DNA of 64,000 nucleotides from Saprospiraceae bacterium. Its GTDB lineage: Bacteria; Bacteroidota; Bacteroidia; Chitinophagales; Saprospiraceae. The stretch covers positions 248,001 to 312,000 of the forward strand of contig JADJJU010000006.1 of NCBI GenBank assembly GCA_016706365.1, in the 5' to 3' direction. The notes beneath the pieces were generated by a model. It saw nothing but the letters and a program-made list of their open reading frames with translations. It did not search any database and was not told the origin of the DNA. Shown in pieces: positions 47,896-57,872 of this stretch (the stretch's first letter is position 1; the number at the start of each line of letters is the position of its first letter). The position numbers and the translations under genes are program-made.

Positions 47896-50200
47896 ATGAA
47901 CATTATCCGACTTTTAGTCTTCTTTACTTTTTCTTGTGCTATATTTCCACACCTGATGGCACAAAATGCTCCAGGTAACTACATACAGTATGTTAATCCC
48001 ATGATTGGCACCAAGCGAATGGGGCATACTTTTCCAGGGGCGACAGTGCCATTTGGTTCAGTACAACTTAGTCCTGATACTAATTATGAACCATATTCTG
48101 AGGGTAAAGGATACAATCCTGATACCTACAAATATTGCGCAGGGTATCAATATGAAGATTCCACCATTTTTGGGTTTAGCCACACTCATTTCAGCGGCAC
48201 AGGACATTCAGATCTGGGCGATATACTTGTCATGCCGGGCACAGGATCAATAAATCTGGAACCAGGGACTGCCACTAATCCCGGCTCTGGTTATCACTCG
48301 CGTTTTTCGCATGCTAATGAAGTGGCACAGCCAGCTTACTATAAAGTGCATCTCGATGATTGCAATGTTACAGCTGAACTGACTGCTACAGAAAGAACCG
48401 GTTTTCACCGCTATTCTTTTCCTGCTTCAGACTCTGCGCATATCTTACTGGATCTCATGTACAATATCTACGATCATGAGGATAAGAATACCTGGGTATT
48501 TATGCGGGTTTTAAATGATTCCACAGTCACAGGATATCGTCAGACACAGGGCTGGGGGAGGACCAGACTGGTTCATTTTGCAATTCGCTTTTCCAAACCA
48601 TTTGACAACTACGGTCACAAAAAATATGACCCCAAAATTTATAACGGTTTCTACAGGAAATTCAACGAGGAAGAAAACTTTCCTGAAATGGCCGGAAGAG
48701 ATATCAGAGCTTATTTCAATTTTAAAACAACAGACAAAGAACAGATTCTGATGAAAGTCGGATTGTCCTCAGTAAGCCAATTAGGAGCATTGAACAATTT
48801 GGATCAAGAAATTCCCCATTGGGATTTTGATAAAATAGTTCAGGAAGGACAGGCAAAAATGGAATAAAGAACTGGGCAAAATTGAAGTGGAAACAATCAC
48901 CCCTGAGGATAAGATTACATTTTACACAGCGCTTTATCATTCACTTCTGACTCCGATTTTATATGAAGATGTAGATGGCAGATACAGAGGACTGGATCAG
49001 GAAATTCATCAATCAGAAGGATTCATTCATTACAGCATATTTTCTCTTTGGGACACATACAGAGCTTTGCATCCCTTCTTCAATTTTCTTCAACCTGCCA
49101 GAAACAATGATATGATCCATTCCATGCTGGCACATCAGGAGCAGAGTGTACATGGGATGTTGCCAATCTGGAGTCATTACGCTAACGAGAACTGGTGTAT
49201 GATTGGTTATCATGCTGTCTCAGTGATTGCTGATGCTATTGTAAAGGAAACAACTAATGTGAATAAACAAAGAGCACTCGCGGCATGCATCGCCACTTCC
49301 AATGTACCATACTTTGATGGTCTGGGAGAATATATTGCCAAAGGATATGTTCCGGAAGATAAAAGCAGCAACTCTGTTTCTAAAACACTTGAATATGCCT
49401 ACAATGATTGGTGTATTGCTCAGATTGCAGCCAGATCAAATAATATGCTTACTTTTCAACAGTATCAAAAACGAGCAGGAAACTACAAAGCTGTGTATGA
49501 TGCGAAAAGTGGCTACATGCGGCCAAAAATGTCAGATGGCAAATTCAGGGAAGCATTTGATCCGCTGGATACACACGGACAAGGATTCATAGAAGGAAAT
49601 GCATTGAATTATGGCTTGTATGTGCCGCACAATATTCCTGATATGATCAATATGATGGGAGGCAAAAAGAAATTTGCTGAACATTTGGATTACATCTTCA
49701 ATGTAGAACTGGATGATAAGTATATTGAAAAGAATGAAGATATCACAAGGGATGGAATTATAGGGGCCTATGTACATGGCAATGAACCAGGGCATCATAT
49801 CCCGTATTTGTACAATTTTACGGATCAGTACTGGAAGACCCAGGAAAGAGTTCGTGTGATCAACAGAACTATGTACAGTCATAAGGAAGATGGCCTTTGC
49901 GGAAATGATGATGCAGGTCAGATGAGTGCCTGGTATCTGTTTTCGTCCCTTGGATTTTATCCTGTCTTACCGGGAAGCGAGGAGTATGTTGCTGGAAGTC
50001 CTTCCATTAAATCAGCTACCATCTATCTCGAAAATGGCAATAAACTGCTCATCAAAACCAGAAATCAAAATGAAGCAAATGTCTACATCCAAAAATTATC
50101 CTGGAATGGAGAAGAGATCAAAAACTACAAACTTTTGCACAGTGTCCTAATGAATGGTGGAGAGTTGGTTTTTGAGATGGGGAAGAGGAAGAAGGAGTAA
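47896..50200 (+). CDS. GH92 family alpha-mannosidase (frameshifted)
   Basis: About 768 residues after joining. A signal peptide ends near LMAQN (23). The N-terminal beta domain has VNPMIGT, GHTFPGATVPFG and FSHTHFSGTGHSDLGD. The catalytic (alpha/alpha)6 domain has SLWDTYRALHP, HGMLPIWSHYAN, GNEPGHHIPYLYN (catalytic acid Glu) and GNDDAGQMSAWY (base Asp). The A5 run at 48855-48859 has one A too many; with four A the frame reads QAKWNKELGKIEVE. GH92 enzymes remove terminal alpha-mannose in a Ca-dependent, inverting way. This supports a mannosylated glycan as the PUL target. Confidence 0.95.
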
Positions 50201-50252
50201 GGAAAAAGGCAAAAGGAAAAAGGAAAAAGGAACAAGGCAAAAGGAATTAAGA
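50180..50252. repeat. Purine-rich AAAAGG repeat tract
   Basis: Imperfect tandem AAAAAGG / AAAAGGC units span the last codons of the GH92 gene (GKRKKE) and the following intergenic stretch. The GH92 C-terminus may thus be an extension read from the repeat. Confidence 0.6.
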
Positions 50253-50268
50253 ATAAAGCATTGATTAT

Positions 50269-50460
50269 TCACTTCTTGACGTCTTTCCACTCAAAAGGAC
50301 AATGCCTGCATTTGCTACCACAACAATATCCTCTCTTCAAATGGAATGTGGATGTGAAAACTAACAAACCATTTTCAATATAGTAATCTTCCGGACGATG
50401 ATCCGGGATCGGTTTTTCAGTCTTTTTTTCAGGTGAATTGTCTCTGTTTTCGGTTTTCAT
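50269..50460 (-). CDS. DUF5522 small cysteine-rich protein
   Basis: 63 residues. The conserved core is YYIENGLLVFTSTFHLKRG followed by YCCGSKCRHCPFEW, with four cysteines and a histidine that could bind zinc. It matches my recollection of DUF5522, a small family common in Bacteroidota and Proteobacteria with no known function. It stands alone on the minus strand. Confidence 0.88.
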   Translation of the reverse strand: MKTENRDNSPEKKTEKPIPDHRPEDYYIENGLLVFTSTFHLKRGYCCGSKCRHCPFEWKDVKK

Positions 50461-50545
50461 GTATTAATTCTAAGTTCTCTTCAGATAGCTTTAGTTAATA
50501 ATATGTTATTTTTTCATTAAACATATAAAAATCTTCCATATTAAT

Positions 50546-50576
50546 TTTGCATATATGTAATCCTGCTGTATCTTTG
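50546..50576 (+). promoter_or_regulatory. Strong Bacteroidota promoter
   Basis: TTTG (50546-50549), a 19-nt spacer, then TATCTTTG (50569-50576). It has the same geometry as the tRNA-fMet promoter in this window. Confidence 0.8.
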
Positions 50577-50581
50577 CTGTA

Positions 50582-50690
50582 ACCTAACCTGAGACGAGGA
50601 CCCGTTGTTTAATAAGTAGTCAAACTGCTCCAACCTGAGTAGATACCGAACCTAAGGTAATGCTGACCTGAACGATGGGTTTCTTTTTTT
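50582..50690 (+). ncRNA. Putative small RNA or 5' leader RNA, about 105-110 nt
   Basis: It starts about 6 nt after a consensus -7 box and ends in CTTTTTTT (50683-50690). ACCCGTTG (50600-50607) pairs with CGATGGGT (50673-50680), two G-U, right before the T-run. Enclosed are the hairpins AGTAGT-CAA-ACTGCT (50615-50629) and TACC/GGTA (50644-50659). The motif AACCTGAG occurs at 50586-50593 and 50632-50639, with variants at 50649-50656 and 50665-50672. No known RNA family was recognised. It could be a free small RNA or a terminated leader of the downstream M1 peptidase gene. Confidence 0.6.
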
Positions 50691-50794
50691 ATAAGAACTA
50701 CTTATCGTATTTTTGACCGTTAATTATTCACTACAAATGTGACTACTGGAATCGCATTGTTTTGAATTAAAAGATCATCTGACAAAATACAAGT

Positions 50795-52690
50795 ATGTTC
50801 AAGTATTTCTCAATTTCAATTTTTTCCATTTTATTCATAATATCTCCTAAGCTGAATGCACAATGTGAAGATTGGCAACAAGCAGTTCGGTATGAAATGG
50901 ATGTTGATTTTGATGTTAAGAATCACCGTTATGTTGGAATTCAAAATGTAGAATATACCAACAATTCAAAGGATACATTGAAAGAATTGTATTTCCACTT
51001 ATATATGAATGCCTTCCAGCCCGGTAGTGCTATGGATGTGCGTTCCCGATTAATTTCTGATCCAGATCCCAGAGTTACTGACCGCATCCAAAATTTGGCG
51101 CCATCTGAACAAGGATTCCAAAGAATTAATGCCATCACACAGGAAGAGGCCGTTCTAACTTATGAAGTTCATGGAACCATTTTGAAGGTTATGCTTTCAA
51201 AGGCTGCATTACCAGGAAAGAAAATTAGCATTTCCATGCTTTATGACGCCCAGGTTCCACTTCAAATTAGAAGGATGGGTAGAATGAATGCTGAAGACAT
51301 TCACTACAGCATGGCTCAATGGTATCCCAAGGTCTGCCATTATGATGATAAGGGCTGGCATACGAATCCTTATATAGGCAGAGAATTCTATGGACATTAC
51401 GGCTCATTTGATGTGACTATCAGAATCGATTCCAATTATACTGTTGCTGCAACCGGATATTTACAAAATCCCGGAGAGATAGGAAAAGGATACACTGAAT
51501 TGGTTCCTGAAGAACGACAAACAGGAGAGAAGCTTGTCTGGACTTTCTATGCGAATAAAGTACATGATTTTGTTTGGGCGGCTGATCCATTTTATAAACA
51601 CACTACGATATTGACAGAGGACAGTATACTGTTGAGGTTTTTCTATCGTGAAAGTGAACGCAATATGGAAGAATGGGCAAAATTACCCGCTATTATGTCT
51701 GCCTCATTTGCCTATATACAGAAGACATTTGGAAAGTATCCTTACAAGGAATATGCTTTTATCATGGCAGGGGACGGAGGTATGGAATATCCAATGGCTA
51801 CACTTATCACAGGTAACAGGCCCTTGCCAAGTTTGGTAGGAGTGTCTGTACACGAACTGATGCATAGCTGGTATCAAGGAGTACTGGGTTTCAATGAAAA
51901 TATGTATTATTGGATGGATGAAGGATTCACCAGCTACGCTTCGGAATTAGTTATGGATTTTCTTAGAACAAATGAATTCCTTCCTTCTCGTCAGGAACCA
52001 ATTCCACTATTTACCGGATCATATCGTGGATATTTTAATCTGGTTAAGGCAGGCCAGGAAGAACCTCTTTCCACTCATGCAGATCACTTTAATTTTACTA
52101 CTTCCTATGGAATTAGTGCATATTCCAAAGGAGCTATTTATTTGCACCAATTAGGATATATCATCGGTCAGGAAAATTTATCCAAAACACTTCTGGCATT
52201 TTATACCAAATGTGCATTCAAGCATCCTGATGATAATGACCTGAGACGCATTGCAGAAAAAATATCAGGAATTGAACTGAAATGGTACAATGAATACTGG
52301 GTGCAGACCACCAAAACAATTGACTATACTTTAAGCGGATTGGAATCCCTTGACACCCGTTCAACAAAGATCGGAATTGAAAGAACCGGGGATATGCCTA
52401 TGCCGCTGGATATTATGGTTACATTGAATTCCGGAACCAGAGTAATGTATCACGTGCCAATGTAACTGATGCTCAGACCAAAAACCGATGAAAAGTTAAG
52501 TGATGAGTTTGTAGCGTTACCTGCACTTGACTGGGTCAAAGAAGACTGGAGCATTATTGTTCCTCATGCTGAAGGAGACATACAAAAAGTAGAAATTGAT
52601 CCAAGCCTCCGAATGGCAGATGTGAACAGAGAAGATAATGTGTGGCCGAAGAAAAAGCCTCAGGAAACAGGGGAAAATGACAAGCAGTGA
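50795..52690 (+). CDS. Secreted M1 family metallopeptidase (in-frame stop)
   Basis: 631 codons if read through. The signal peptide ends near LNAQC (23). The M1 catalytic domain has MAGDGGMEYPMATL (the GxMEN-like exopeptidase loop) and HELMH, with Glu 18 residues on in WMDEGFTSYAS. TAA at 52463-52465 interrupts the same frame, which continues without another stop. It encodes the typical C-terminus of this family, VEIDPSLRMADVNREDN, ending in TGA at 52688-52690. One base change (for example CAA to TAA) explains it. No T9SS domain is present. A putative small RNA lies upstream. Confidence 0.92.
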
Positions 52691-52906
52691 TTTGCCCTGA
52701 ATCCAAAGAATAAAACCCCCACTCAACTTTCAGCCATAATAATTAACGGCTAAAACAGGAAGAGCAAAGCCAAATTGTCGACAGAATTGAGCGGATTTTG
52801 AAAATCCCCGAATAATTGCTACCAAATCTTTAGTTTTTAATGTGGTTGCTGATAATAATCATTAGTCATGGTGACTATGATTATTAACTTTTCCTTATAC
52901 AGTTAA

Positions 52907-52914
52907 TAATTTTG
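52907..52914 (+). promoter_or_regulatory. Candidate -7 box for the SDR gene
   Basis: TAATTTTG fits TAnnTTTG, 21 nt before the ATG at 52936. The -33 element is weak. Confidence 0.4.
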
Positions 52915-52935
52915 CCTTATTAATAAAAAATAAAA

Positions 52936-53676
52936 ATGGAAAATAAAACTGTTATTATCACAGGGGCAGCTTCAGGGATCGGAAAAGCCACAGCGGTATT
53001 ATTTGCAAAACAGGGTGCCAGTATTGTCATTTCTGACATACATGAAGATGAAGGAAGAGCTACAACAGAAAATATTGTCGCTAGTGGAGGCAAAGCAACC
53101 TTTTTCAAGACAGATGTTACCAGGCCTGAAGACTTAGAATCTCTGATCAATTTCACACTAAAAAAGTATAATAGGCTTGACATTGCCGTGAATAATGCCG
53201 GGATAAGCGGTGAATTAAATACCATTGCTGATATGAGTATTGAAGGGTGGCAAAAAGTAATTGCTGTCAACCTCAATAGTATTTTCTATGGAATGAAATT
53301 CCAGATACCAGCGATGTTGAAGAGTGGAGGAGGAAGTATTGTAAACATCTCATCTATTTTAGGTGCTGTGGGCTTTGCAGGATCTGCAGCTTACACGGCA
53401 GCAAAGCATGGTGTCATCGGACTTACCCAAACAGCCGCACTGGAATACTCGTCACAAAACATCCGCGTGAATTCAGTGGGACCTGGTTTCATTGACACAC
53501 CTTTATTAAATGTCCTCGATGTGGAAATGAAAAATCAGCTTGCTTCATTACATCCAATTGGTCGCCTTGGTCAAAGCGAAGAAGTAGCCGAATTGATATA
53601 TTGGTTGAGCTGTGATAAATCATCATTTGTAACAGGAAGTTATTATCCTATAGATGGAGGTTATTTAGCAAGATAA
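52936..53676 (+). CDS. SDR family NAD(P)-dependent oxidoreductase
   Basis: 246 residues of classical short-chain dehydrogenase. The cofactor motif is TGAASGIG (9-16), then NNAG, a catalytic Ser in SSILG, YTAAKHG (Tyr and Lys) and VGPGFIDTP. The C-terminal SFVTGSYYPIDGGY is typical of 3-oxoacyl reductase-like and polyol dehydrogenase-like members. Asp in ISDIHEDE after the second strand favours NAD over NADP. The substrate is unknown. The gene is monocistronic. Confidence 0.92.
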   Translation: MENKTVIITGAASGIGKATAVLFAKQGASIVISDIHEDEGRATTENIVASGGKATFFKTDVTRPEDLESLINFTLKKYNRLDIAVNNAGISGELNTIADMSIEGWQKVIAVNLNSIFYGMKFQIPAMLKSGGGSIVNISSILGAVGFAGSAAYTAAKHGVIGLTQTAALEYSSQNIRVNSVGPGFIDTPLLNVLDVEMKNQLASLHPIGRLGQSEEVAELIYWLSCDKSSFVTGSYYPIDGGYLAR

Positions 53677-54187
53677 TAGTATAAATATTAATGAATATGC
53701 CTGTTCCGAAATTGTTACATCCCTAGCAATGGATACCCATGTAATACAAGCCCGTGGGCCCGGCTGCAATTTCACCCTGAAGTCTGCACACGAAAAATCA
53801 TTGATGTTAGTTGCAGGTGGCAACGGATTGGCTCCCGTCAAAGCTTTGATTGAGCAGCAACTGCTGTAAAGATCAATGAAGAATTGATAGGTTTTGGGGA
53901 ATATTCGGGCAGGAAGACATCCAGATTGCTAATGCTGATGGACAAAGGAATCGAATCAGGTGATAAATACTTTGTTTCTTTCAGGATGGTAAATCACCCA
54001 CAGAATAAATCTTTCTGAAAAATTCAAATTAAAGGTCTACCAATCTCATTTTTATTAAGTGCTGGCTTTTTGACTTTAAATAAGCCATCTGCAGGACTGT
54101 AACACCATGTAATTCTGATGATTACTATGAAATGGTATATATCTTTCAGCGAATATTATTTCAAAGTTCGCCAATCTCAGAAATTCG
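53677..54187. other. Gene-poor stretch with coding remnants
   Basis: 511 nt without an intact gene. The left half shows two short protein-like frames (53729-53869, and about 53855-54018 in the next frame). The right half (54020-54187) shows nothing recognisable. Confidence 0.5.
53729..54018 (+). pseudogene. Possible oxidoreductase remnant (frameshifted)
   Basis: The first frame encodes ARGPGCNFTLKSAHEKSLML then VAGGNGLAPVKALIEQQ, resembling the NAD-binding start of ferredoxin-NADP reductase-like domains. It stops at 53867-53869. One base shifted, the next frame continues as TAVKINEELIGFGEYSGRKT and ends NHPQNKSF at TGA 54016-54018; I do not recognise this part. The two could join by one extra A near 53860. 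There is no start codon or full domain, so I regard it as a decayed fragment or a very small unknown gene. Confidence 0.3.
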
Positions 54188-55003
54188 TCAAATATCCTTC
54201 CTCGTGGCCAATCTGTATGAGATCAGGAAAAATATAGTGGAATAAACAAGAACTGATGCAATAGCGTATCCAGGACTTAAAAATGGATCAAAGCCCAACT
54301 CATTCATTTTTGCGAAATTACTGAACATAGGCATTGGAGTGAGATCTTCCAGTCCATTCATAGGATAAAAATGCATGGAGATATTTGGAGCAATTTTATA
54401 GTGTAACCACCATCTTAATATATTTTCCAGAAACATGCCATAGAGCAGGTAAATGAAAACAGCAGTACTTCCTTTGCGAAATAGAAATCCGAAAAATATA
54501 CCGATGGACATGTAGCCTACATTTGTCAGAAATACTCTTCCCAAAACACTCCACCAATCCAATTCCAGCATCATCTCTCCTGATTCACTGTAGACAAAAC
54601 CAAGTATTATAGTCCAAAAAAGATAAACAAGCGTACCAATGAAGGAAACAATTCCAACTGTTAGAAGCTTGGATTTAAAGAATTCTATACGCGTCAGGCC
54701 GCTAATGATATTTTGTCTGAATGTCTTATTTTCAAACTCTACAGCTATGATTTGAACTCCTATAAAACCGAAAATGAAGAAGGCCAGCCAGTTGTTAACA
54801 TAAGCATGCAGATTCCAGATTTCGGGGAATTCTGTAAGACCCAGAAGATTGAGCATCGGGTTGCTATTGACTTCGGCAATTCTTCTGAAAGCGAAAAAAC
54901 CTGCAGGAAATATAAGTGCAAACAATATCACAGCGAATCGGATACCACGATGTCTGTTGAATTTAAGCCACTCTAAATGTATGAGTTTAAGCATATTATT
55001 CAT
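54188..55003 (-). CDS. ABC transporter permease (ABC-2 type)
   Basis: 271 residues with six hydrophobic segments and charged termini, typical of ABC-2 or bacitracin/gliding-type exporter permeases (LKLIHLEWLKFNRHRGIRF at the start). It follows the ATP-binding gene by 2 nt on the same strand and forms its membrane partner. In Bacteroidota such pairs include gliding and antimicrobial-peptide exporters; the substrate cannot be told from sequence. Confidence 0.85.
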   Translation of the reverse strand: MNNMLKLIHLEWLKFNRHRGIRFAVILFALIFPAGFFAFRRIAEVNSNPMLNLLGLTEFPEIWNLHAYVNNWLAFFIFGFIGVQIIAVEFENKTFRQNIISGLTRIEFFKSKLLTVGIVSFIGTLVYLFWTIILGFVYSESGEMMLELDWWSVLGRVFLTNVGYMSIGIFFGFLFRKGSTAVFIYLLYGMFLENILRWWLHYKIAPNISMHFYPMNGLEDLTPMPMFSNFAKMNELGFDPFLSPGYAIASVLVYSTIFFLISYRLATRKDI

Positions 55004-55005
55004 GA

Positions 55006-55899
55006 TCAGACATTTCTTTTGATGATTTGTAAAAATTCCTCTTCAAGGCGCTTTTTCCTTTGATATAAGTGAGAGAGGACTACTCCTTTTTCTATGGCAA
55101 ATTTATTGACATCTGCAGGGTTCATATGACTTTCTATTGCCAGAACAAATACATTATTCTGCTTTTCAATCCTCGTCACCCATGAGCATTCAGAGAAAAT
55201 TGCCTGCAAATCCGGGTGCGTTTCAGATGCGATTTCTATAATTATCTGATCCTTTAGGATATTGCCTACCAGTCCATCTTCCAATTTTACTCCGTTGTGG
55301 ATGATGGCAACATGTGTACAAATTTTTTCAACTTCATCCAGAATATGGCTGGCCATGATGACAGTCTTACCCATCGAGGCAATATTCTGAATCAAAACTC
55401 TGATTTCAGCAATTCCCTGAGGATCCAAACCATTTGTAGGTTCGTCAAAAATGAGCACCGATGGGTTTCCCAACATGGCTGCTGCGATTGCCAGTCGCTG
55501 TTTCATCCCAAGTGAGTAAGAAGAAAACCTGCTTTTCTTGCGCTTCCATAGACCTACTGTCTCCAATAATTCCTGAATATCATCACCCTTTGTTTCTTTA
55601 ATCTTTGCAGTGATTGTTAAATTTTCCACCGCATTCAGATAGGGATAAAAATTGGGCGTTTCAAGTAAAGCACCTATGCCCATCCGGGGATTACTTTCAT
55701 ATCCGGGGATATTCCAGCTAAATGTGCCGGCATCCGGTTGTATGATTTGAAGAAGACTACCCAGAAGGGTTGTTTTACCACTTCCGTTGGGACCAAGGAT
55801 CCCATATGCACTTCCCTGAGGGATGTCCAGGGAGAGATTTTGTAAGGCCTGAATTTTCCCGTAGGATTTACTGAGGCCCTGAATACTAATAATAGACAT
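55006..55899 (-). CDS. ABC transporter ATP-binding protein
   Basis: 297 residues from the ATG at 55899, chosen because the protein then begins MSIISIQGLSKSYG as expected. A longer frame opens at 55962 with no family similarity. Walker A is GPNGSGKTT, the signature is YSLGMKQRL, Walker B is VLIFDEPTNGLDP, and the H-loop is MASHILDE. The C-terminal 80 residues are the variable domain of bacitracin-exporter-like ATPases. It pairs with the permease 2 nt downstream. Confidence 0.93.
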   Translation of the reverse strand: MSIISIQGLSKSYGKIQALQNLSLDIPQGSAYGILGPNGSGKTTLLGSLLQIIQPDAGTFSWNIPGYESNPRMGIGALLETPNFYPYLNAVENLTITAKIKETKGDDIQELLETVGLWKRKKSRFSSYSLGMKQRLAIAAAMLGNPSVLIFDEPTNGLDPQGIAEIRVLIQNIASMGKTVIMASHILDEVEKICTHVAIIHNGVKLEDGLVGNILKDQIIIEIASETHPDLQAIFSECSWVTRIEKQNNVFVLAIESHMNPADVNKFAIEKGVVLSHLYQRKKRLEEEFLQIIKRNV

Positions 55900-56014
55900 A
55901 TTTTTCGCTCTTGTGGCAGCAAGTTGCTGAAACTCTGTAAAGTTTGCAACAATATCCGCCAAAAGAGGTATAATTTCTGTTAGGAGAAGGGGTTTTGACT
56001 ACGAAGTGTATATA

Positions 56015-57669
56015 TTAATACAACAACTTATAATACTCATCCACCATTCTTCCTGACTCAAAATAATCATGAATATCATTCATTCCTTCCAGCATGATAT
56101 CTGCCCATTTTGATGGCTTATTGTAATAAGTTGGTAGGATTTCTTTTTCAAGAATATTGAAAAATGATTTTCGGTCATGTTCATCCCTGTCATGATCAGA
56201 CAATTTAGAATCAGCTTTAGGGATGAGAAAAGAATTTTTTCCATGTCGGGAAAATTCACAAATCCAGCCATCATCCGTTGAAAAATTGACTGCACCATTC
56301 ATCCCGGCTGTCATACCACTGGTGCCGGATGCTTCACGGGTCACAATGGGCGTATTCAGCCAGATATCTGCTCCATCTTTAAGCAGTTTTGACAACTTAA
56401 GCTCATATCCGGTAACTACAGCCAGATTATTCATTGACTGGCTCAATTTGACTAATTTATTAAAGAGATCAACTGCTTGCTGGTCCAACGGATATGGCTT
56501 CCCTGCCCAAATAATTTGCACTGGTTTTTTACTGTCCTCGAGTATAGCTTGCAAATCCTTAAGATCGCGTGTGATTAAATCCGGACGTTTATAATATGCA
56601 AATCTCCTTGCCCAGACAATCGTTAATTTTTCAGGGTCCAGCAGTGTGCCGGTCTGATCTGCTACTTCTGCAAACAAAATCTTCTTTAATCCTTTTTTCT
56701 ATTGATCAATAGGTCTTTATCTCCATCCAATCTTGCTTTCTCCATAATTGGATCAGCCCAGTATTTTGCATTTTGTGTATTTGTAATATGGATGATAGGG
56801 CAGGTTTGGCCATAACTTTCCCACATTTTTCTGGCTACTTCACCATGAAGTCTGGAAACTGCATTCGATTTTCTACTCAATCTGAGTGCTGCCAGAGTGT
56901 GATTGAAGATATCGCCTGTCATTCCGGTAATTCTGCGAACTTCATCTAATTCTACATCACCGAAAAAGCCCATACTATCAAGAAAATTGATTACATGTTT
57001 TTCATTACCTGCCTCTTCAGGAGTGTGAGTAGTGAATACCATTTTCTCCTTTACTTTTTCAACGGAGCGGTATTTACCATATAATTGGAATGCTACGGGC
57101 AAAGCATGAGCTTCATTGAGATGAAAAACCTCAGGCTCGTATCCCAGTTCTTCCAGTAATTTGTAACCCCCGATACTCAAAACCATGCACTGAGCAATTT
57201 TGGCAGCCGGATTGGAATCATACAATTTAAAAGTGGTAGATCTCGCCAGATGATCATTCTCCGGAATATCAGTTGTCAAAAGGAAAGTTGGCACAGATCC
57301 GAAGGTCTCAGGATTCAGGTACAAAACTTTGATCCATACAGGCGCTCCATGGATTTGAATGGTGAATTTAATTCCGGTGTCCTCCAGAAAGTTGTAAGTT
57401 TTTCTTTTAAACTGTACGCCCAATGTGTAATCTTCATTGCGAATCTGGTCGTAATAGCCATATGACCAAAGTATCCCTACAGCTATTAAATTTTGCTTGT
57501 GTTCATATGCACTCCGCATATGTGAACCTGCCAAAAAACCCAAACCACCGGAATATATCTTAAGCGCCTGGTCCAAAGCATACTCCATACAAAAGTAAAC
57601 TGCAGGCTTGGAGTAAGCAGGATCGAACTTATAAGGATGTCTGAAACGCGCCGGTAATATAGCTGACAT
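56015..57669 (-). CDS. Alpha-glucan phosphorylase-like protein, GT35-related (frameshifted)
   Basis: About 550 residues, the short phosphorylase type. The N-terminal half has YFCMEYALDQALKIYSGGLG, FHLNEAHALP and FTTHTPEEAGNE. The C-terminal half has TIVWARRFAYYKRPDL and REASGTSGMTAGMNGAVNF. Minus-strand GG at 56691-56692 should be GGG; the corrected frame reads KKGLKKILFAEVADQ. The start at 57669 (MSAILPARF) is preferred because a -7 box overlaps the longer start at 57696. At the site where phosphorylases have GTxxMK with the PLP lysine, this protein has Thr (codon 56309-56311). Confidence 0.88.
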
Positions 57670-57693
57670 AGGTATTTTTAATTTAAACCGCGG

Positions 57694-57701
57694 CAAATAT
57701 A
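57694..57701 (-). promoter_or_regulatory. Candidate -7 box for the phosphorylase-like gene
   Basis: Minus-strand TATATTTG (plus CAAATATA) fits TAnnTTTG, 25 nt before the ATG at 57669. It supports the shorter start. Confidence 0.4.
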
Positions 57702-57872
57702 GAAGTTTGACTTATATATTTTACGCCAATACCTATTTATAAAGGCATTTATACTTACTTTATACGTATCCCCGGACAGTAATTGGCTGTAATTAAATTA
57801 CTATTGCCATTTATACAAGATCTAATGAAAATGACAATTGGCATAAACTTATAAATCAATCTTTGCAATCTT

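Larger units (their letters stand above)
50461..50794. other. Intergenic region holding a putative small RNA
   Basis: The 334-nt gap contains a consensus promoter, a compact palindromic segment and a T-run (50546-50690), described separately. About 100 nt of AT-rich sequence without clear signals remains before the M1 peptidase start. Confidence 0.6.

Noticed and set aside
50582..50690. TPP riboswitch or 5S rRNA at the small RNA locus
   Set aside because: CTGAGA, ACCCGTTG and GGTAATGC recall TPP, and CCGAACC recalls 5S, but their order and partner helices do not fit either family. No thiamin gene or rRNA is nearby.
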